The notes under the pieces: generated by a model
Told to the model about the DNA's origin: nothing
Seen by the model: the letters and a program-made list of their open reading frames with translations, nothing else
Database searches by the model: none
Source of the DNA: Marinilabilia sp.
Lineage (GTDB): Bacteria; Bacteroidota; Bacteroidia; Bacteroidales; Marinilabiliaceae
Length of the DNA: 47,258 nt
Assembly (NCBI RefSeq): GCF_016278715.1
Contig: NZ_JADQBH010000223.1
Span: 1 to 47,258 of the forward strand
Direction of reading: 5' to 3'
Part shown: piece by piece, positions 1-9,617 of the stretch
Position numbering within the stretch: position 1 is the stretch's first letter
Layout: the number at the start of each line of letters is the position of its first letter
Made by a program: the position numbers and the translations under genes

Positions 1-384
1 TTCGATGAATTACAATCCATTTATGAAAAATGGCACAATAATTATTACAAGCGGGTATGGAACTGGAGCATCAAAATTTTTAAAGAAGAACTGTCCCTCG
101 ATCTAAAAACCATCACCAAGGAAGACCTTTTGGAATTTATCAATAAATGGGAGGAGTCCGTTGTCTCACTGGACAAAATGATGCTGACTGATGCCCAAAA
201 GGAATTCACGCTGAAAGCTCAGACAGGCTTTGGTATGGATGGAGAAGATGATGCCCGGCATACCGATTTTGAACAGGTAAGAGGTGCTTTTGAGAAACAC
301 CCAGCAGTACGGGACATATTTGACCATATTGAAAAAAAACAGCAACTTGCAACCAGAATAAGAGAGAAAATAAATTTCATCTGA
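1..384 (+). CDS. C-terminal part of a DUF4954-like protein (5' end outside window)
   Basis: The reading frame is open from the first base to TGA at 382-384, so only the last 127 residues are present. The fragment is soluble, charged and helical-looking (FDELQSIYEKW near its start, KAQTGFGMDGEDDARHTDF in the middle) with no signal peptide or membrane segment. It resembles, from memory, the C-terminal region of the Bacteroidota DUF4954 family, which carries hexapeptide-type sugar-nucleotide-related repeats. The family assignment is tentative. It lies 54 bases upstream of glmS on the same strand, which would suit a role near amino-sugar metabolism. An internal ATG at 130 is not the true start, because the frame continues upstream. 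Confidence 0.55.
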   Translation, partial: FDELQSIYEKWHNNYYKRVWNWSIKIFKEELSLDLKTITKEDLLEFINKWEESVVSLDKMMLTDAQKEFTLKAQTGFGMDGEDDARHTDFEQVRGAFEKHPAVRDIFDHIEKKQQLATRIREKINFI

Positions 385-438
385 TTTTACAGGACATTTT
401 CCTGAAAACAGAAATAAATAACCATGAATTAGTAAAGT

Positions 439-2277
439 ATGTGTGGAATCGTAGCTTATGTAGGAGAGAGAACTGCCTATCCAATATTAATCAAAGGTCT
501 GAAGAGACTGGAGTACAGAGGGTATGACTCTGCCGGGATTGCACTTATGAATGAGGAAACCCACTTGTATAAGTGCAAAGGAAAAGTCAAAGATTTGGAG
601 AATATAGTTAAGGGAAAGGAAATATCAGGTTCCATAGGGATAGGGCATACCAGGTGGGCCACTCACGGAGAACCCAATGATGTCAATGCTCATCCGCATC
701 AGTCGGAAAACGGAAAATTTATTCTTGTTCACAATGGCATAATTGAGAATTACAGCCACCTTAAGAAAGAACTGACTAACCGTGGATGCAGCTTTATTAG
801 CGACACAGACACCGAAGTTCTAGCCAACCTTATTGAAAACATCTACCTGGAGCAGAAAGTCTCAGCAGAACTTGCCGTACGACTTGCTCTTACAAAAGTG
901 GTGGGTGCTTACGGGCTGGTCATTTATTGTGCGGACGAACCCGGACGGCTCATTGCAGCACGTAAAGGGAGCCCGCTTGTAATCGGAATTGGAGAAAACG
1001 AATATTTCATGGCTTCCGACGCTACCCCCATCATTGAATACACCGACCAGGTTGTATTTTTGAATGACGAAGAAGTGGCCGTTATTGATCATGACCATTT
1101 TGACCTGAAAAACCTTAAAAATGATATTAAAACTCCACAGGTTCAAAAAATTGAGCTAAACATTGAGCAGATTGACAAAGGTGATTATGAACACTTTATG
1201 CTCAAGGAAATCCATGACCAACCAAACTCCATCGAAGATACATTCAGAGGAAGGATATCCATTGATCACAGTAAAATATTCCTGGGGGGCATTTTTGATG
1301 TTTTACCAAAACTAATCGAGGCCCGCCGAATCATCGTCCTTGCCTGTGGAACATCTTGGCATGCAGGCCTGGTCAGTGAATATTTGTTCGAAGAATATGC
1401 ACGCGTCCCGGTGGAAGTCGAATATGCTTCAGAATTCAGGTACCGAAAACCATTGATCTATGACGACGACGTTGTGATTGCCATATCGCAAAGTGGGGAG
1501 ACAGCAGACACTCTTGCAGCGATTCGCATGGTTCGCGAGCAGTCTGAAGCCACCATTCTGGGCATTTGCAACGTGGCTGGATCGTCGATTTCCAGGGAGA
1601 CAGATGCAGGTGTTTATACCCATGCCGGAATCGAGATCGGAGTTGCCTCCACCAAAGCTTTCACAGCCCAGATTACGGTGCTGACCATGATGGCCTTTTT
1701 GCTTGGACATCGTAAAAAACTTATTGCAGACTCCGACTATTTGAAGATGGTAAGAGCTCTGACTGAGATACCCGAAAAGATGCGGCAGATTCTGAAGCAC
1801 GAAGGGTTCATTAAAGATCTGGCGAATAAATACACCAATGTAACCAATGCCCTTTATCTGGGACGGGGCCTTTTATATCCCGTGGCACTTGAGGGGGCAT
1901 TGAAACTAAAAGAGATTTCTTACATTCACGCTGAAGGTTACCCTGCTGCAGAGATGAAGCACGGTCCTATTGCGTTGATTGACGAAAACATGCCCGTTTT
2001 TGTGTTGGCCATCAAAGACGACTCTTACGAAAAAATCATCAGTAACATACAGGAGGTTAAAGCCCGGAACGGAAAAGTAATAGCCATCGTTACGGAGGGT
2101 GAAAAAACAATTCGGAAGATAGCCGATGATGTAATTGAAATCCCCAAATGTCACAGGGCATTATCTCCACTGTTAGCGGTAGTTCCCTTGCAGATCATAT
2201 CGTATCAGATTGCAGTTATGCGAGGATGCAATGTGGACCAGCCACGAAATCTGGCCAAGTCGGTTACCGTAGAGTAA
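439..2277 (+). CDS. glmS: Glutamine--fructose-6-phosphate aminotransferase (isomerizing)
   Basis: This enzyme makes glucosamine-6-phosphate from fructose-6-phosphate and glutamine, the first step to UDP-GlcNAc for peptidoglycan and LPS. The protein starts MCGIVAYVG; Cys2 becomes the N-terminal nucleophile of the class II glutamine amidotransferase domain after Met removal, which fixes the start. HTRWATHGEPN (about residues 70-80) and the HNGIIENY segment are typical of that domain. Two SIS sugar-isomerase domains follow (about 290-430 and 460-600), with SQSGETADT and the C-terminal AKSVTVE tail that closes the active site. The length of 612 is normal for the family. It is cytoplasmic. No ribozyme-like leader is visible in the short 5' gap. 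Confidence 0.98.
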   Translation: MCGIVAYVGERTAYPILIKGLKRLEYRGYDSAGIALMNEETHLYKCKGKVKDLENIVKGKEISGSIGIGHTRWATHGEPNDVNAHPHQSENGKFILVHNGIIENYSHLKKELTNRGCSFISDTDTEVLANLIENIYLEQKVSAELAVRLALTKVVGAYGLVIYCADEPGRLIAARKGSPLVIGIGENEYFMASDATPIIEYTDQVVFLNDEEVAVIDHDHFDLKNLKNDIKTPQVQKIELNIEQIDKGDYEHFMLKEIHDQPNSIEDTFRGRISIDHSKIFLGGIFDVLPKLIEARRIIVLACGTSWHAGLVSEYLFEEYARVPVEVEYASEFRYRKPLIYDDDVVIAISQSGETADTLAAIRMVREQSEATILGICNVAGSSISRETDAGVYTHAGIEIGVASTKAFTAQITVLTMMAFLLGHRKKLIADSDYLKMVRALTEIPEKMRQILKHEGFIKDLANKYTNVTNALYLGRGLLYPVALEGALKLKEISYIHAEGYPAAEMKHGPIALIDENMPVFVLAIKDDSYEKIISNIQEVKARNGKVIAIVTEGEKTIRKIADDVIEIPKCHRALSPLLAVVPLQIISYQIAVMRGCNVDQPRNLAKSVTVE

Positions 2278-2292
2278 GAAATAAAACCACAA

Positions 2293-2326
2293 AAAAGAGA
2301 CGGTCTCTATACAGGCCGTCTCTTTT
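2293..2326. terminator. Bidirectional intrinsic terminator between glmS and rfbB
   Basis: A perfect 11-bp stem (2293-2303 with 2316-2326) has a 12-base loop. An A-run flanks the left arm and a T-run the right arm, so it can terminate glmS on the plus strand and rfbB on the minus strand. Confidence 0.85.
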
Positions 2327-2346
2327 ATATTGGCAGCAATATAAGT

Positions 2347-3402
2347 TTAGCGATTGTCGTATTGTTGTGAGTAATAATTGGCATAATCGCCCGAAAGGAC
2401 ATTTTCCAGCCAACCTTCATTCTTCAAATACCAATCAACAGTCTTTTCAATACCCTCTTCAAACTGCAAAGAAGGTTTCCAGTCCAACTCAGTCATCAAC
2501 TTTCCGGAGTCGATGGCGTAGCGTTTATCATGGCCTGCGCGGTCTTTCACAAAGGTAATCAGCTTGACAGATTCTCCGGGCTCGCGTCCCAGAGCTTTAT
2601 CCATCACTTCGCAGAGTTTTCGGATAAGGTCAATATTGGTCCACTCGTTGTTACCGCCGATATTGTAAGTCTCTCCGTTTCTTCCCTTATGAAAAATCAA
2701 GTCAATGGCCGCGGCATGGTCTTCCACAAAAAGCCAATCACGGACATTTTCCCCTTTCCCGTAAATGGGAATATCCTTTTTATGTTTAATGTTATTGATG
2801 GCCAGTGGAATCAATTTTTCAGGAAACTGGTTGGGGCCGTAGTTATTTGAACAATTGGAAATAACCACCGGTAAATTGTAAGTATGATGCCAGGCGCGAA
2901 CCATGTGGTCACTGCTGGCCTTGGATGCCGAATAAGGGCTGCGCGGATCGTAGGCAGTTTCTTCAGTGAAAAGCCCGGTTGCCCCCAATGAACCATAAAC
3001 CTCATCGGTGGAGATATGATAAAAACATTTACCCTCTTTGTCGTTTTCCCACAAATTCCTGGCTGCATTGAGCAAATTGACTGTTCCCACCACATTGGAG
3101 CGAATAAACGCCAACGGATCGCTGATGGATCTGTCTACATGCGACTCTGCGGCCAGATGAATAACCCCGTCCGGTTTGTGTTTCTCAAATACTTCTCTGA
3201 TGGCTTTTTCATCGGTAATATCCGCCTTGACAAAAGCATAATTCGGCTTTTCCTCTAAATCTTTCAGATTCTCCAAATTGCCTGCATAGGTCAGTGCATC
3301 CAGATTCAGAATCCTGTAGCCTGGATATTTGTTCACCATGAGTCGCACAACATGAGACCCAATAAATCCGGCTCCTCCGGTAATTAAAATTGTTTTTTTC
3401 AT
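2347..3402 (-). CDS. rfbB: dTDP-glucose 4,6-dehydratase
   Basis: This is an extended short-chain dehydrogenase that converts dTDP-glucose to dTDP-4-keto-6-deoxyglucose, a precursor of dTDP-rhamnose and other deoxysugars. The NAD-binding motif GGAGFIGSH is at residues 9-17. The catalytic triad region STDEVYG (Thr132, Asp133, Glu134) and Tyr157-xxx-Lys161 in YSASK are all present; the Asp-Glu pair separates this family from plain epimerases. The length of 351 is normal. It begins 2 bases after the galE stop codon, so the two are co-transcribed. No rfbA, rfbC or rfbD is beside it. Confidence 0.95.
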   Translation of the reverse strand: MKKTILITGGAGFIGSHVVRLMVNKYPGYRILNLDALTYAGNLENLKDLEEKPNYAFVKADITDEKAIREVFEKHKPDGVIHLAAESHVDRSISDPLAFIRSNVVGTVNLLNAARNLWENDKEGKCFYHISTDEVYGSLGATGLFTEETAYDPRSPYSASKASSDHMVRAWHHTYNLPVVISNCSNNYGPNQFPEKLIPLAINNIKHKKDIPIYGKGENVRDWLFVEDHAAAIDLIFHKGRNGETYNIGGNNEWTNIDLIRKLCEVMDKALGREPGESVKLITFVKDRAGHDKRYAIDSGKLMTELDWKPSLQFEEGIEKTVDWYLKNEGWLENVLSGDYANYYSQQYDNR

Positions 3403-3404
3403 TG

Positions 3405-4433
3405 CTATTTGATATTTCTGACTTTCTTTTCCCAGGCCCAGGCACTCTCCAGGGTTTCTTCAAGCGTTTTTTCTGCTTCCCAGCCCAACTCTTCATTGGC
3501 CAGTGTCGTATCAGCCCATATTTTTTCAATATCCCCGGCCCGGCGGTCAGTAATTTGATATTTCACGTCCACACCGTTAACCTTAATAAAAGTCTTTACC
3601 AGTTGCATTACCGAGTAACCATTACCCGTTCCCACATTAAAGAATTCATAAGAGGATTGTTGCTTGTTTTCCAGTAACCGATTAATGGAAACCACATGCG
3701 CTTTGGCCAAATCCACAACATTAATGTAATCGCGAATAGCAGTTCCGTCAGGAGTGTCGTAATCGGCACCAAAAATTTTCAATTCATCTCTCAATCCGGC
3801 GGCCGTTTGTGTAATAAAAGGTACCAGATTATTGGGGACCCCAACGGGAAATTCGCCAATCAGTGCGGATGGATGAGCTCCAATGGGATTAAAATAGCGA
3901 AGGGCAATACAATTGATACCCTCATTGGCATGACTAAAATCGCGCATAATATCTTCTGAAACAGCTTTAGTATTCCCGTAAGGAGACTCTGCCGGTTTGC
4001 GCGGAGTAGATTCGGTTACCGGCAATTGGTCGGGCTGTCCGTAAACGGTACAACTGGAACTGAAAACCAAATTAGATACCCTATGTTTTTTCATATTCTC
4101 CAACAAATTCATCAGCGAGACCAGATTGTTGCGGTAATACTCAAGAGGTTTCTGAACCGACTCTCCCACGGCCTTGTAGGCCGCAAAATGAATAACCGCA
4201 TCTATATTCTTATATTGCTCAAAAAAAACATTTGTCTTTTCTCTGTCCGCCAGATTGAATTTTTCAAAGGCCGGGCGTTTTCCGGTAATCTTCTCTATTG
4301 CATCAAGCACGTCAATGTTTGAATTGGACAAATCATCCACAATCACCACATCAAAACCCTCATTCTGAAGCTCTACAACGGTGTGTGAGCCAATATAACC
4401 GGTTCCCCCGGTTACCAAAATCTGTTTGCTCAT
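3405..4433 (-). CDS. galE: UDP-glucose 4-epimerase
   Basis: This enzyme interconverts UDP-glucose and UDP-galactose (and possibly the N-acetyl forms), supplying galactose for surface glycans. GGTGYIGSH at residues 9-17 binds NAD. SSSCTVYG (residues 125-132) and Tyr152-xxx-Lys156 in YGNTK give the Ser/Tyr/Lys catalytic set. The length of 342 is typical. It is the first gene of a galE-rfbB minus-strand operon and is divergent from the HU/SPOR gene across about 175 bases. Sugar specificity cannot be read from the sequence alone. Confidence 0.95.
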   Translation of the reverse strand: MSKQILVTGGTGYIGSHTVVELQNEGFDVVIVDDLSNSNIDVLDAIEKITGKRPAFEKFNLADREKTNVFFEQYKNIDAVIHFAAYKAVGESVQKPLEYYRNNLVSLMNLLENMKKHRVSNLVFSSSCTVYGQPDQLPVTESTPRKPAESPYGNTKAVSEDIMRDFSHANEGINCIALRYFNPIGAHPSALIGEFPVGVPNNLVPFITQTAAGLRDELKIFGADYDTPDGTAIRDYINVVDLAKAHVVSINRLLENKQQSSYEFFNVGTGNGYSVMQLVKTFIKVNGVDVKYQITDRRAGDIEKIWADTTLANEELGWEAEKTLEETLESAWAWEKKVRNIK

Positions 4434-4596
4434 AAGATTCTATTTCTAATTGTTGGTTCTGTTAAGCAGGTAAAATTAACAAAAGCAATTCAAATGGAGA
4501 ACCAAATCCGACGAATATGATGTGGCCGAGTAAAGTTTTCAACACATTATCAACAACTGTTTAAAACAAAAGTATGCAGTTAGCGTATAAATTGAT

Positions 4597-4604
4597 TAAA
4601 TTTG
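4597..4604 (+). promoter_or_regulatory. Bacteroidota -7 promoter box for the HU/SPOR gene
   Basis: TAAATTTG fits the Bacteroidota -7 consensus TAnnTTTG exactly. It ends only 4 bases before the ATG at 4609, so transcription would start at or within a base or two of the start codon, predicting a nearly leaderless mRNA. No clear -33 TTTG is seen. Confidence 0.5.
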
Positions 4605-4608
4605 CAAT

Positions 4609-5562
4609 ATGGCAAGCATAGAAAAACACATATCGGATTTATTATGTCTGCACGACTGCGTCATCGTGCCCGGGCTGGGTGGTTTTGTTGCCAATTACAA
4701 ATCCGCAACAATAGTGGACGAACGCAACCTCTTCCGTCCACCGTTAAAGGAAATTGGTTTTAACCGCAGTCTTGCCCACAACGACGGGCTGCTTACCAAT
4801 CACATCATCAAACGTGAGCAGAAGTCATGGACTGAAAGCACCGAACTCATCAACGAGTTTGTAAAAGGATTACAAAATCGCATTAATCAGGGAGAAACAA
4901 TTGAATTCAATGGCATTGGTTCCTTCCGGAAAGATGCGTTAGGCAACTTGCAATTTAATCCCACAGAGCGCAATAGTCTTCTTCCCGGGGCATTTGGGCT
5001 GGAGGATTTTCATTTTGAGCCATTGCTCAGAAACACTTCAGTTTCGCATAAACAGGAAGAACCAGTTCGCCGTTTGCTGCAAAGTCGGTCACCCCGCTAC
5101 TGGACTTCAGTGGCTGCCATGATTGCCGGACTATTGCTTTTTTCTCCAAAACTGGACATGCCCGAACACAGACAGATGGACACATCAAGTATGTTATCGG
5201 CTCTTACAGAAGAGGCCCCTGCAAATACTGAAAACGCTGTAATTCCAGAGACAACGCAAAAAGTAATTTCGGCAAAAGAACTTCTTCTTTATCAGGGAGT
5301 TGCAACACAGGACATAACTCCACAAAACATTTCCAAACCTTTTCATCTGATTGCAGGAAGTTTTAAATATGAAGCACCGGCCAACCAGACCCTGGAAGCG
5401 TTCAGAACGAATGGTTTCGCCGAAGCAAAAGTTTTGCATTCTGATAACGGCCGTTTTCGGATAGCACTTTTTTCTTTTACCAACAGAGCGGATGCAACCC
5501 AGAAACTATTTGCCTTGCGCAAAGATGAAGCCTATAAAAATGTCTGGCTATTAACCCAGTAA
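4609..5562 (+). CDS. HU-CCDC81 / SPOR domain membrane protein
   Basis: Residues 1-60 and about 61-140 match the two prokaryotic CCDC81-type HU-like domains (MASIEKHISDLLCLHDCVIV at the start, then RINQGETIEFNGIGSFRKD). A single hydrophobic segment at 163-180 looks like a transmembrane helix. A C-terminal SPOR domain (about 243-317, KPFHLIAGSFKYE onward) would bind denuded septal peptidoglycan outside the membrane. This architecture is a known Bacteroidota family with a cytoplasmic HU-like part and periplasmic SPOR part, which suggests a link between nucleoid or cytoplasmic partners and the division site. That role is inference. The gene is alone between divergent galE and convergent metG. Confidence 0.85.
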   Translation: MASIEKHISDLLCLHDCVIVPGLGGFVANYKSATIVDERNLFRPPLKEIGFNRSLAHNDGLLTNHIIKREQKSWTESTELINEFVKGLQNRINQGETIEFNGIGSFRKDALGNLQFNPTERNSLLPGAFGLEDFHFEPLLRNTSVSHKQEEPVRRLLQSRSPRYWTSVAAMIAGLLLFSPKLDMPEHRQMDTSSMLSALTEEAPANTENAVIPETTQKVISAKELLLYQGVATQDITPQNISKPFHLIAGSFKYEAPANQTLEAFRTNGFAEAKVLHSDNGRFRIALFSFTNRADATQKLFALRKDEAYKNVWLLTQ

Positions 5563-5619
5563 AAATATTTTCATAAAAAAAAGCCGCTCAAAAAGCGGCT
5601 TTTTTTTATGAAAATATTT
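5563..5619. terminator. Perfect 26-bp bidirectional terminator hairpin
   Basis: Positions 5563-5588 pair without mismatch with 5594-5619 around a 5-base loop (CAAAA). The GC core AGCCGCT is followed by an 8-T run on either strand, then a further paired AT-rich extension. It directly follows the HU/SPOR stop codon and faces metG, so it can stop both transcripts. Confidence 0.9.
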
Positions 5620-5736
5620 CTTAATAATTACTAGTGTCCGAGAATCTTTAGCATTTTAGCTAACCCGCAAAACTGAAAAAAAGACTCATTTTAATACAAT
5701 CCCTCCTTATTATCTTATGTGATTAAAATTATTCTT

Positions 5737-7770
5737 TTATCTAATTTCCGAACCGGGTTTTATTTTAGAGCCAGGCGCAACAAAATCGAGTCTTCCGTCA
5801 GCATCTTCAGCCATCAAAATCATTCCCTGGGATTCAATTCCTTTAATTTTTCGGGCGGCAAGATTAACCAAAATACAAACCTGACGTCCGACAATTTCAT
5901 CAGGCTCAAAGAACTCAGCAATACCCGAGACAACAATTCGTTTGTCAATCCCGGTATCAACTTTAATCTTTAACAGCTTCTTTGTTTTGGCAACTTTCTC
6001 TGCCTCAAGAATAGTCCCCACACGCATATCCATTTTCATGAAATCATCGAAAGTAATATCGGCCTTTGCAGGTGTGGACTCCTTATTCTCGGCCTCGTTG
6101 CTGGTCTTTGTTTTAGCAAGGCGATCGAGTTGTTCCTGTATTTGAGAATCCTCAATCTTCTCAAACAGCAATTTTGCTTCATTGATTTTATGAGCAGGCT
6201 TCAACAATTCAGTTTTGCCACAATGTTCCCATGAAAAATCATCCATTGCCAGCATATCGCGCATCTTACGAGCCGTAAAAGGCAGGAATGGCTCCATCAC
6301 CAATGCCAGATTCGCTGTAATTTGCAGAGCGATATTCATAATGGTTTTGACACGCTCCGGATTGGTCTTGTATAATTTCCAGGGTTCTGTATCAGCCAGA
6401 TATTTATTCCCCAGACGAGCCAGATTCATTGCTTCACGAACTGCTTCCCGGAACTTAAAATTATCAAGACTCTTCTCGATCCGGGTAACCAATGCAGGAA
6501 TTTCTTCCAGGGTTTGCACATCGAAAGGCTCTGTGACGCCCATCAAGGGTACTGCCCCGTCATAATACTTCTGTGTGAGCACCACAGCCCGGTTCACAAA
6601 GTTTCCGAGAATAGCCACCAACTCATTATTATTGCGGGCCTGAAAATCGCGCCAGGTAAAGTCATTATCCTTTGTTTCCGGAGCATTGGCAGTCAACACA
6701 TAGCGCAACACGTCCTGCTTATCTTTAAAATCGACCAGATACTCATGCAACCACACAGCCCAATTCCTGGAAGTAGAAATCTTATCGCCTTCCAAATTCA
6801 GAAACTCATTGGCAGGAACATTGTCGGGCAAATTAAAGGTTCCCTCTGCCTTTAGCATTGACGGGAAAACAATACAGTGAAATACAATATTGTCTTTCCC
6901 TATAAAGTGAATCAGGCGGGTCTCGGGATCTTTCCAGTATTTTTCCCAGTCGGGCGTAAGTTCACGTGTTGCAGAGATGTAACCAATGGGCGCATCAAAC
7001 CACACGTAGAGTACTTTGCCCTCCCCACCTTTCACTGGTACAGGAACGCCCCAGTCCAGGTCACGACTAACGGCACGTGGCTGCAAACCAAGATCGAGCC
7101 AGGATTTACACTGACCATAAACATTGGGTTTCCATTCCTTATGCTCTTTCAGAATCCACTGTTCCAGAAATTTCTGATGCTGATCGAGAGGAAGATACCA
7201 GTGTTTGGTTTTTCGCATCACCGGGGTACTTCCGGAAATCATAGACCTGGGGTCAACCAGGTCAGTTGCATTAAGGGAAGTTCCACAACTCTCGCACTGG
7301 TCGCCATAAGCGCCGGTACTGTTACATTGCGGACATGTTCCCGTAATGTAACGGTCGGCCAGAAATTGTTTGGCTTCCTCATCATAATACTGGTCGCTCT
7401 CCTTTTCTATAAAAGCACCGTTATCGTAAAGCTTCTTAAAGAACTCAGAAGCTGTTTTATGATGCATCTCACTGGTAGTGCGGGAATAGATATCAAAAGT
7501 GATACCGAATTTCTCAAAAGAATCTTTTATCAGATTATGGTACTTGTCCACAATATCCTGCGGAGTCACCCCTTCTTTACGGGCTTTGAGCGTAATAGGC
7601 ACTCCGTGTTCATCCGAACCTCCGATGTGCAGAACATCCTCCCCTTTCATCCTCAGGTATCTCACATAAATATCGGCGGGCACATAAACACCGGCCAAAT
7701 GGCCAACATGAACAGGTCCGTTGGCATAAGGCAGGGCAGTGGTAACAAGTGTTCGTTTAAAATTACTCAT
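5737..7770 (-). CDS. metG: Methionyl-tRNA synthetase with C-terminal tRNA-binding domain
   Basis: This class I aminoacyl-tRNA synthetase charges tRNA-Met. The HIGH-type motif is HVGH at 21-24 and the KMSKS-type motif is KISTS at 330-334. A zinc knuckle has Cys146, Cys149, Cys159 and Cys162. After the anticodon-binding helical domain and a charged linker (about 555-575), residues 575-677 form an EMAP/Trbp111-like OB-fold tRNA-binding domain ([15 protein letters not shown]). The total length of 677 matches the long dimeric type. It is monocistronic, converging on the HU/SPOR gene. Confidence 0.97.
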   Translation of the reverse strand: MSNFKRTLVTTALPYANGPVHVGHLAGVYVPADIYVRYLRMKGEDVLHIGGSDEHGVPITLKARKEGVTPQDIVDKYHNLIKDSFEKFGITFDIYSRTTSEMHHKTASEFFKKLYDNGAFIEKESDQYYDEEAKQFLADRYITGTCPQCNSTGAYGDQCESCGTSLNATDLVDPRSMISGSTPVMRKTKHWYLPLDQHQKFLEQWILKEHKEWKPNVYGQCKSWLDLGLQPRAVSRDLDWGVPVPVKGGEGKVLYVWFDAPIGYISATRELTPDWEKYWKDPETRLIHFIGKDNIVFHCIVFPSMLKAEGTFNLPDNVPANEFLNLEGDKISTSRNWAVWLHEYLVDFKDKQDVLRYVLTANAPETKDNDFTWRDFQARNNNELVAILGNFVNRAVVLTQKYYDGAVPLMGVTEPFDVQTLEEIPALVTRIEKSLDNFKFREAVREAMNLARLGNKYLADTEPWKLYKTNPERVKTIMNIALQITANLALVMEPFLPFTARKMRDMLAMDDFSWEHCGKTELLKPAHKINEAKLLFEKIEDSQIQEQLDRLAKTKTSNEAENKESTPAKADITFDDFMKMDMRVGTILEAEKVAKTKKLLKIKVDTGIDKRIVVSGIAEFFEPDEIVGRQVCILVNLAARKIKGIESQGMILMAEDADGRLDFVAPGSKIKPGSEIR

Positions 7771-7883
7771 AATTTCTCCAATCTCTGGTATATGTATTTT
7801 CTTGAAAACAAATATTTTAAATCGTAACTTTCTCCAAAATCAGGGCAAGAGCACGCTCTTTTGAAGGGTTTTATTTATCTTCA

Positions 7884-7891
7884 CAAAGATA
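7884..7891 (-). promoter_or_regulatory. Possible -7 box for metG
   Basis: On the minus strand TATCTTTG matches TAnnTTTG. It would give metG a leader of about 110 bases. No convincing -33 element was found, so this is a weak call. Confidence 0.3.
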
Positions 7892-7930
7892 ACCAAAGAT
7901 GTTAAAATCTTGTACACAAAGCAGTAAGAT

Positions 7931-8854
7931 ATGTCAACAGCCATCCCACCATTCATAAAAAAAGGAGCTCTTTTCGGACTGGTCTCCCCGGCAGGGAAAA
8001 TTGATTCCCAGGTTGTGGAAAATGCCGAAAAATTCCTCAAAAACAATGGATTCGGGAGTATGCGGGGGAAACATGCCACCTCGCAATACCACCAGTTTGC
8101 AGGAACCGACGAACAACGAATCGAAGACATGCAAGCTTTTATCGACCACCCCGACATCCAGGTAATATGGTGTTGCAGAGGCGGATATGGCACCTCCAGA
8201 ATTATCGAAAACCTCGATTTCTCAGCAATGCCAAAAGCGCCCAAGTGGGTGGTTGGATTTAGTGACATCACTGTTTTTCATGCTACTCTTCAGAATATCT
8301 ACAACGTAGCTTCCATTCACGGCCCCATGCCAATCAACCTGAAAGCTGATGGTTCAAAACAACAAGAGTTCAGGCACCTTCTGGAGTTGCTTCAGGGACA
8401 TGATATCACCTACCACACCACCCCCTGCCACCTAAATCGTGCTGGCACAGCAGGAGGCAAGCTAATTGGTGGAAACCTTTCGCTTCTTTGCACATTAAGT
8501 GGTACCAAATATGATTTTGAAAGCCGCGGAAAAATCCTGTTTCTCGAAGAAGTTGGAGAACAGCTTTATCATCTCGACCGAATGATGCACAACCTCAAAC
8601 TCTCGGGAAAGCTGGAAGGATTGGCCGGACTGGTTGTGGGGCAACTAACAGAAATGAATGACAAACCAACCCCATACGGATCATCGGCCAACGAAATTAT
8701 TCTGGAAGCGGTGCAACACTACAATTATCCCGTAATATTTGATTTTCCTTCCGGACACACCTCGCCCAATGAACCGTTGCTGATGGGTGCCCAAACACAC
8801 ATTCAGGTTAATGAGGAAGGTGGAATGCTAGTCCGGTCATCACAAACAATATAA
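7931..8854 (+). CDS. ldcA: Muramoyltetrapeptide (LD-) carboxypeptidase, S66 family
   Basis: It removes the terminal D-Ala from cytoplasmic murein tetrapeptides during peptidoglycan recycling. The N-terminal GLVSPAGKI and WCCRGGYGTSR segments are typical of S66 peptidases. The nucleophile is Ser111 in GFSDIT. The Glu of FLEEVGE (residue 206) and His276 in DFPSGHTSPN complete the expected Ser-Glu-His triad. The length of 307 is normal and no signal peptide is seen, which fits the cytoplasmic recycling enzyme. It is the first of three tightly spaced genes (gaps of 16 and 15 bases). Confidence 0.93.
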   Translation: MSTAIPPFIKKGALFGLVSPAGKIDSQVVENAEKFLKNNGFGSMRGKHATSQYHQFAGTDEQRIEDMQAFIDHPDIQVIWCCRGGYGTSRIIENLDFSAMPKAPKWVVGFSDITVFHATLQNIYNVASIHGPMPINLKADGSKQQEFRHLLELLQGHDITYHTTPCHLNRAGTAGGKLIGGNLSLLCTLSGTKYDFESRGKILFLEEVGEQLYHLDRMMHNLKLSGKLEGLAGLVVGQLTEMNDKPTPYGSSANEIILEAVQHYNYPVIFDFPSGHTSPNEPLLMGAQTHIQVNEEGGMLVRSSQTI

Positions 8855-8870
8855 AACCCTACCTATTGCC

Positions 8871-9239
8871 ATGGCCCAACACAACAAATTAGGACAAAAA
8901 GGTGAAGACAAAGCCGCATCCTACCTTCTGGACAAAGGATACCGCCTTGCAGCCAGGAATTTCCGATACGACCATAAGGAAGTTGATATTATCGCCTGGG
9001 ATAAGGAAGAGCTGGTAGTTGTGGAAGTCCGCACCAGAGACTCAGCATACCACGAACATCCACGCAACAGTCTGACACCAGCTAAAATAAAAGCAATCGC
9101 TTATGCTGCCGAAGCTTACATCCTGCAAAATGAATTGGATTGCAACACCCGTTTCGACCTGGTTTGCTGGATCCCCCACAAAGATGATAACCGCTGGGAA
9201 ATAGAACACATTGAGGATGCATTTCATCCATTGCCCTAA
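8871..9239 (+). CDS. YraN / UPF0102 family protein, endonuclease-like
   Basis: A small protein of 122 residues with the YraN pattern: LGQKGEDKAASYLLDKGY near the N-terminus, then the PD-(D/E)XK-like core with Asp39 (EVDIIAW) and the strand VVVEVRTR containing Glu52. The usual lysine of the E-x-K motif is Arg54 here. The family's biochemical role is not settled; a nuclease fold is inferred from sequence. It sits between ldcA and a YjbR gene, probably co-transcribed. Confidence 0.88.
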   Translation: MAQHNKLGQKGEDKAASYLLDKGYRLAARNFRYDHKEVDIIAWDKEELVVVEVRTRDSAYHEHPRNSLTPAKIKAIAYAAEAYILQNELDCNTRFDLVCWIPHKDDNRWEIEHIEDAFHPLP

Positions 9240-9254
9240 AAAACTAAGAAAATT

Positions 9255-9611
9255 ATGAACATCGAAGAATTCCGTGATTACTGCCTTTCACTACCATTCA
9301 CATCAGAATCGTTCCCTTTTGATGAGACTTCTCTGGTATTTAAAGTGGGCAACAAAATGTTTGCACTTACCGATCTGGAGGAACCTTTTTGGATCAACCT
9401 AAAATGCGACCCCGAAAAAGCCATCGAATTAAGAGAGCGATTCCCATCGGTAAGGCCCGGATTCCACATGAATAAAAAACACTGGAACACAATTGAAGTT
9501 GACGGATCGGTTCCCGATAGCCTGCTTCGTCAATGGACCAAAGAATCGTATGAACTGGTGATAAAGGGAATGACCAGGAAAGAAAGGGCCCAGCTTGAGG
9601 TGGAACAATAA
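9255..9611 (+). CDS. MmcQ/YjbR family protein
   Basis: This is a 118-residue CyaY-like-fold protein of the MmcQ/YjbR family. Recognisable features are MNIEEFRDYCLSLP at the start, the acidic SFPFDETSLVFKVGNKMFAL segment, the central NLKCDPEKAIELRERF, and the HMNKKHWNTIEVDG core. Members are called DNA-binding proteins, but a cellular function is not established. It is third in the ldcA-yraN unit and ends only 6 bases before the convergent PBP1A stop codon, with no terminator hairpin between them. Confidence 0.88.
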   Translation: MNIEEFRDYCLSLPFTSESFPFDETSLVFKVGNKMFALTDLEEPFWINLKCDPEKAIELRERFPSVRPGFHMNKKHWNTIEVDGSVPDSLLRQWTKESYELVIKGMTRKERAQLEVEQ

Positions 9612-9617
9612 ACCACC

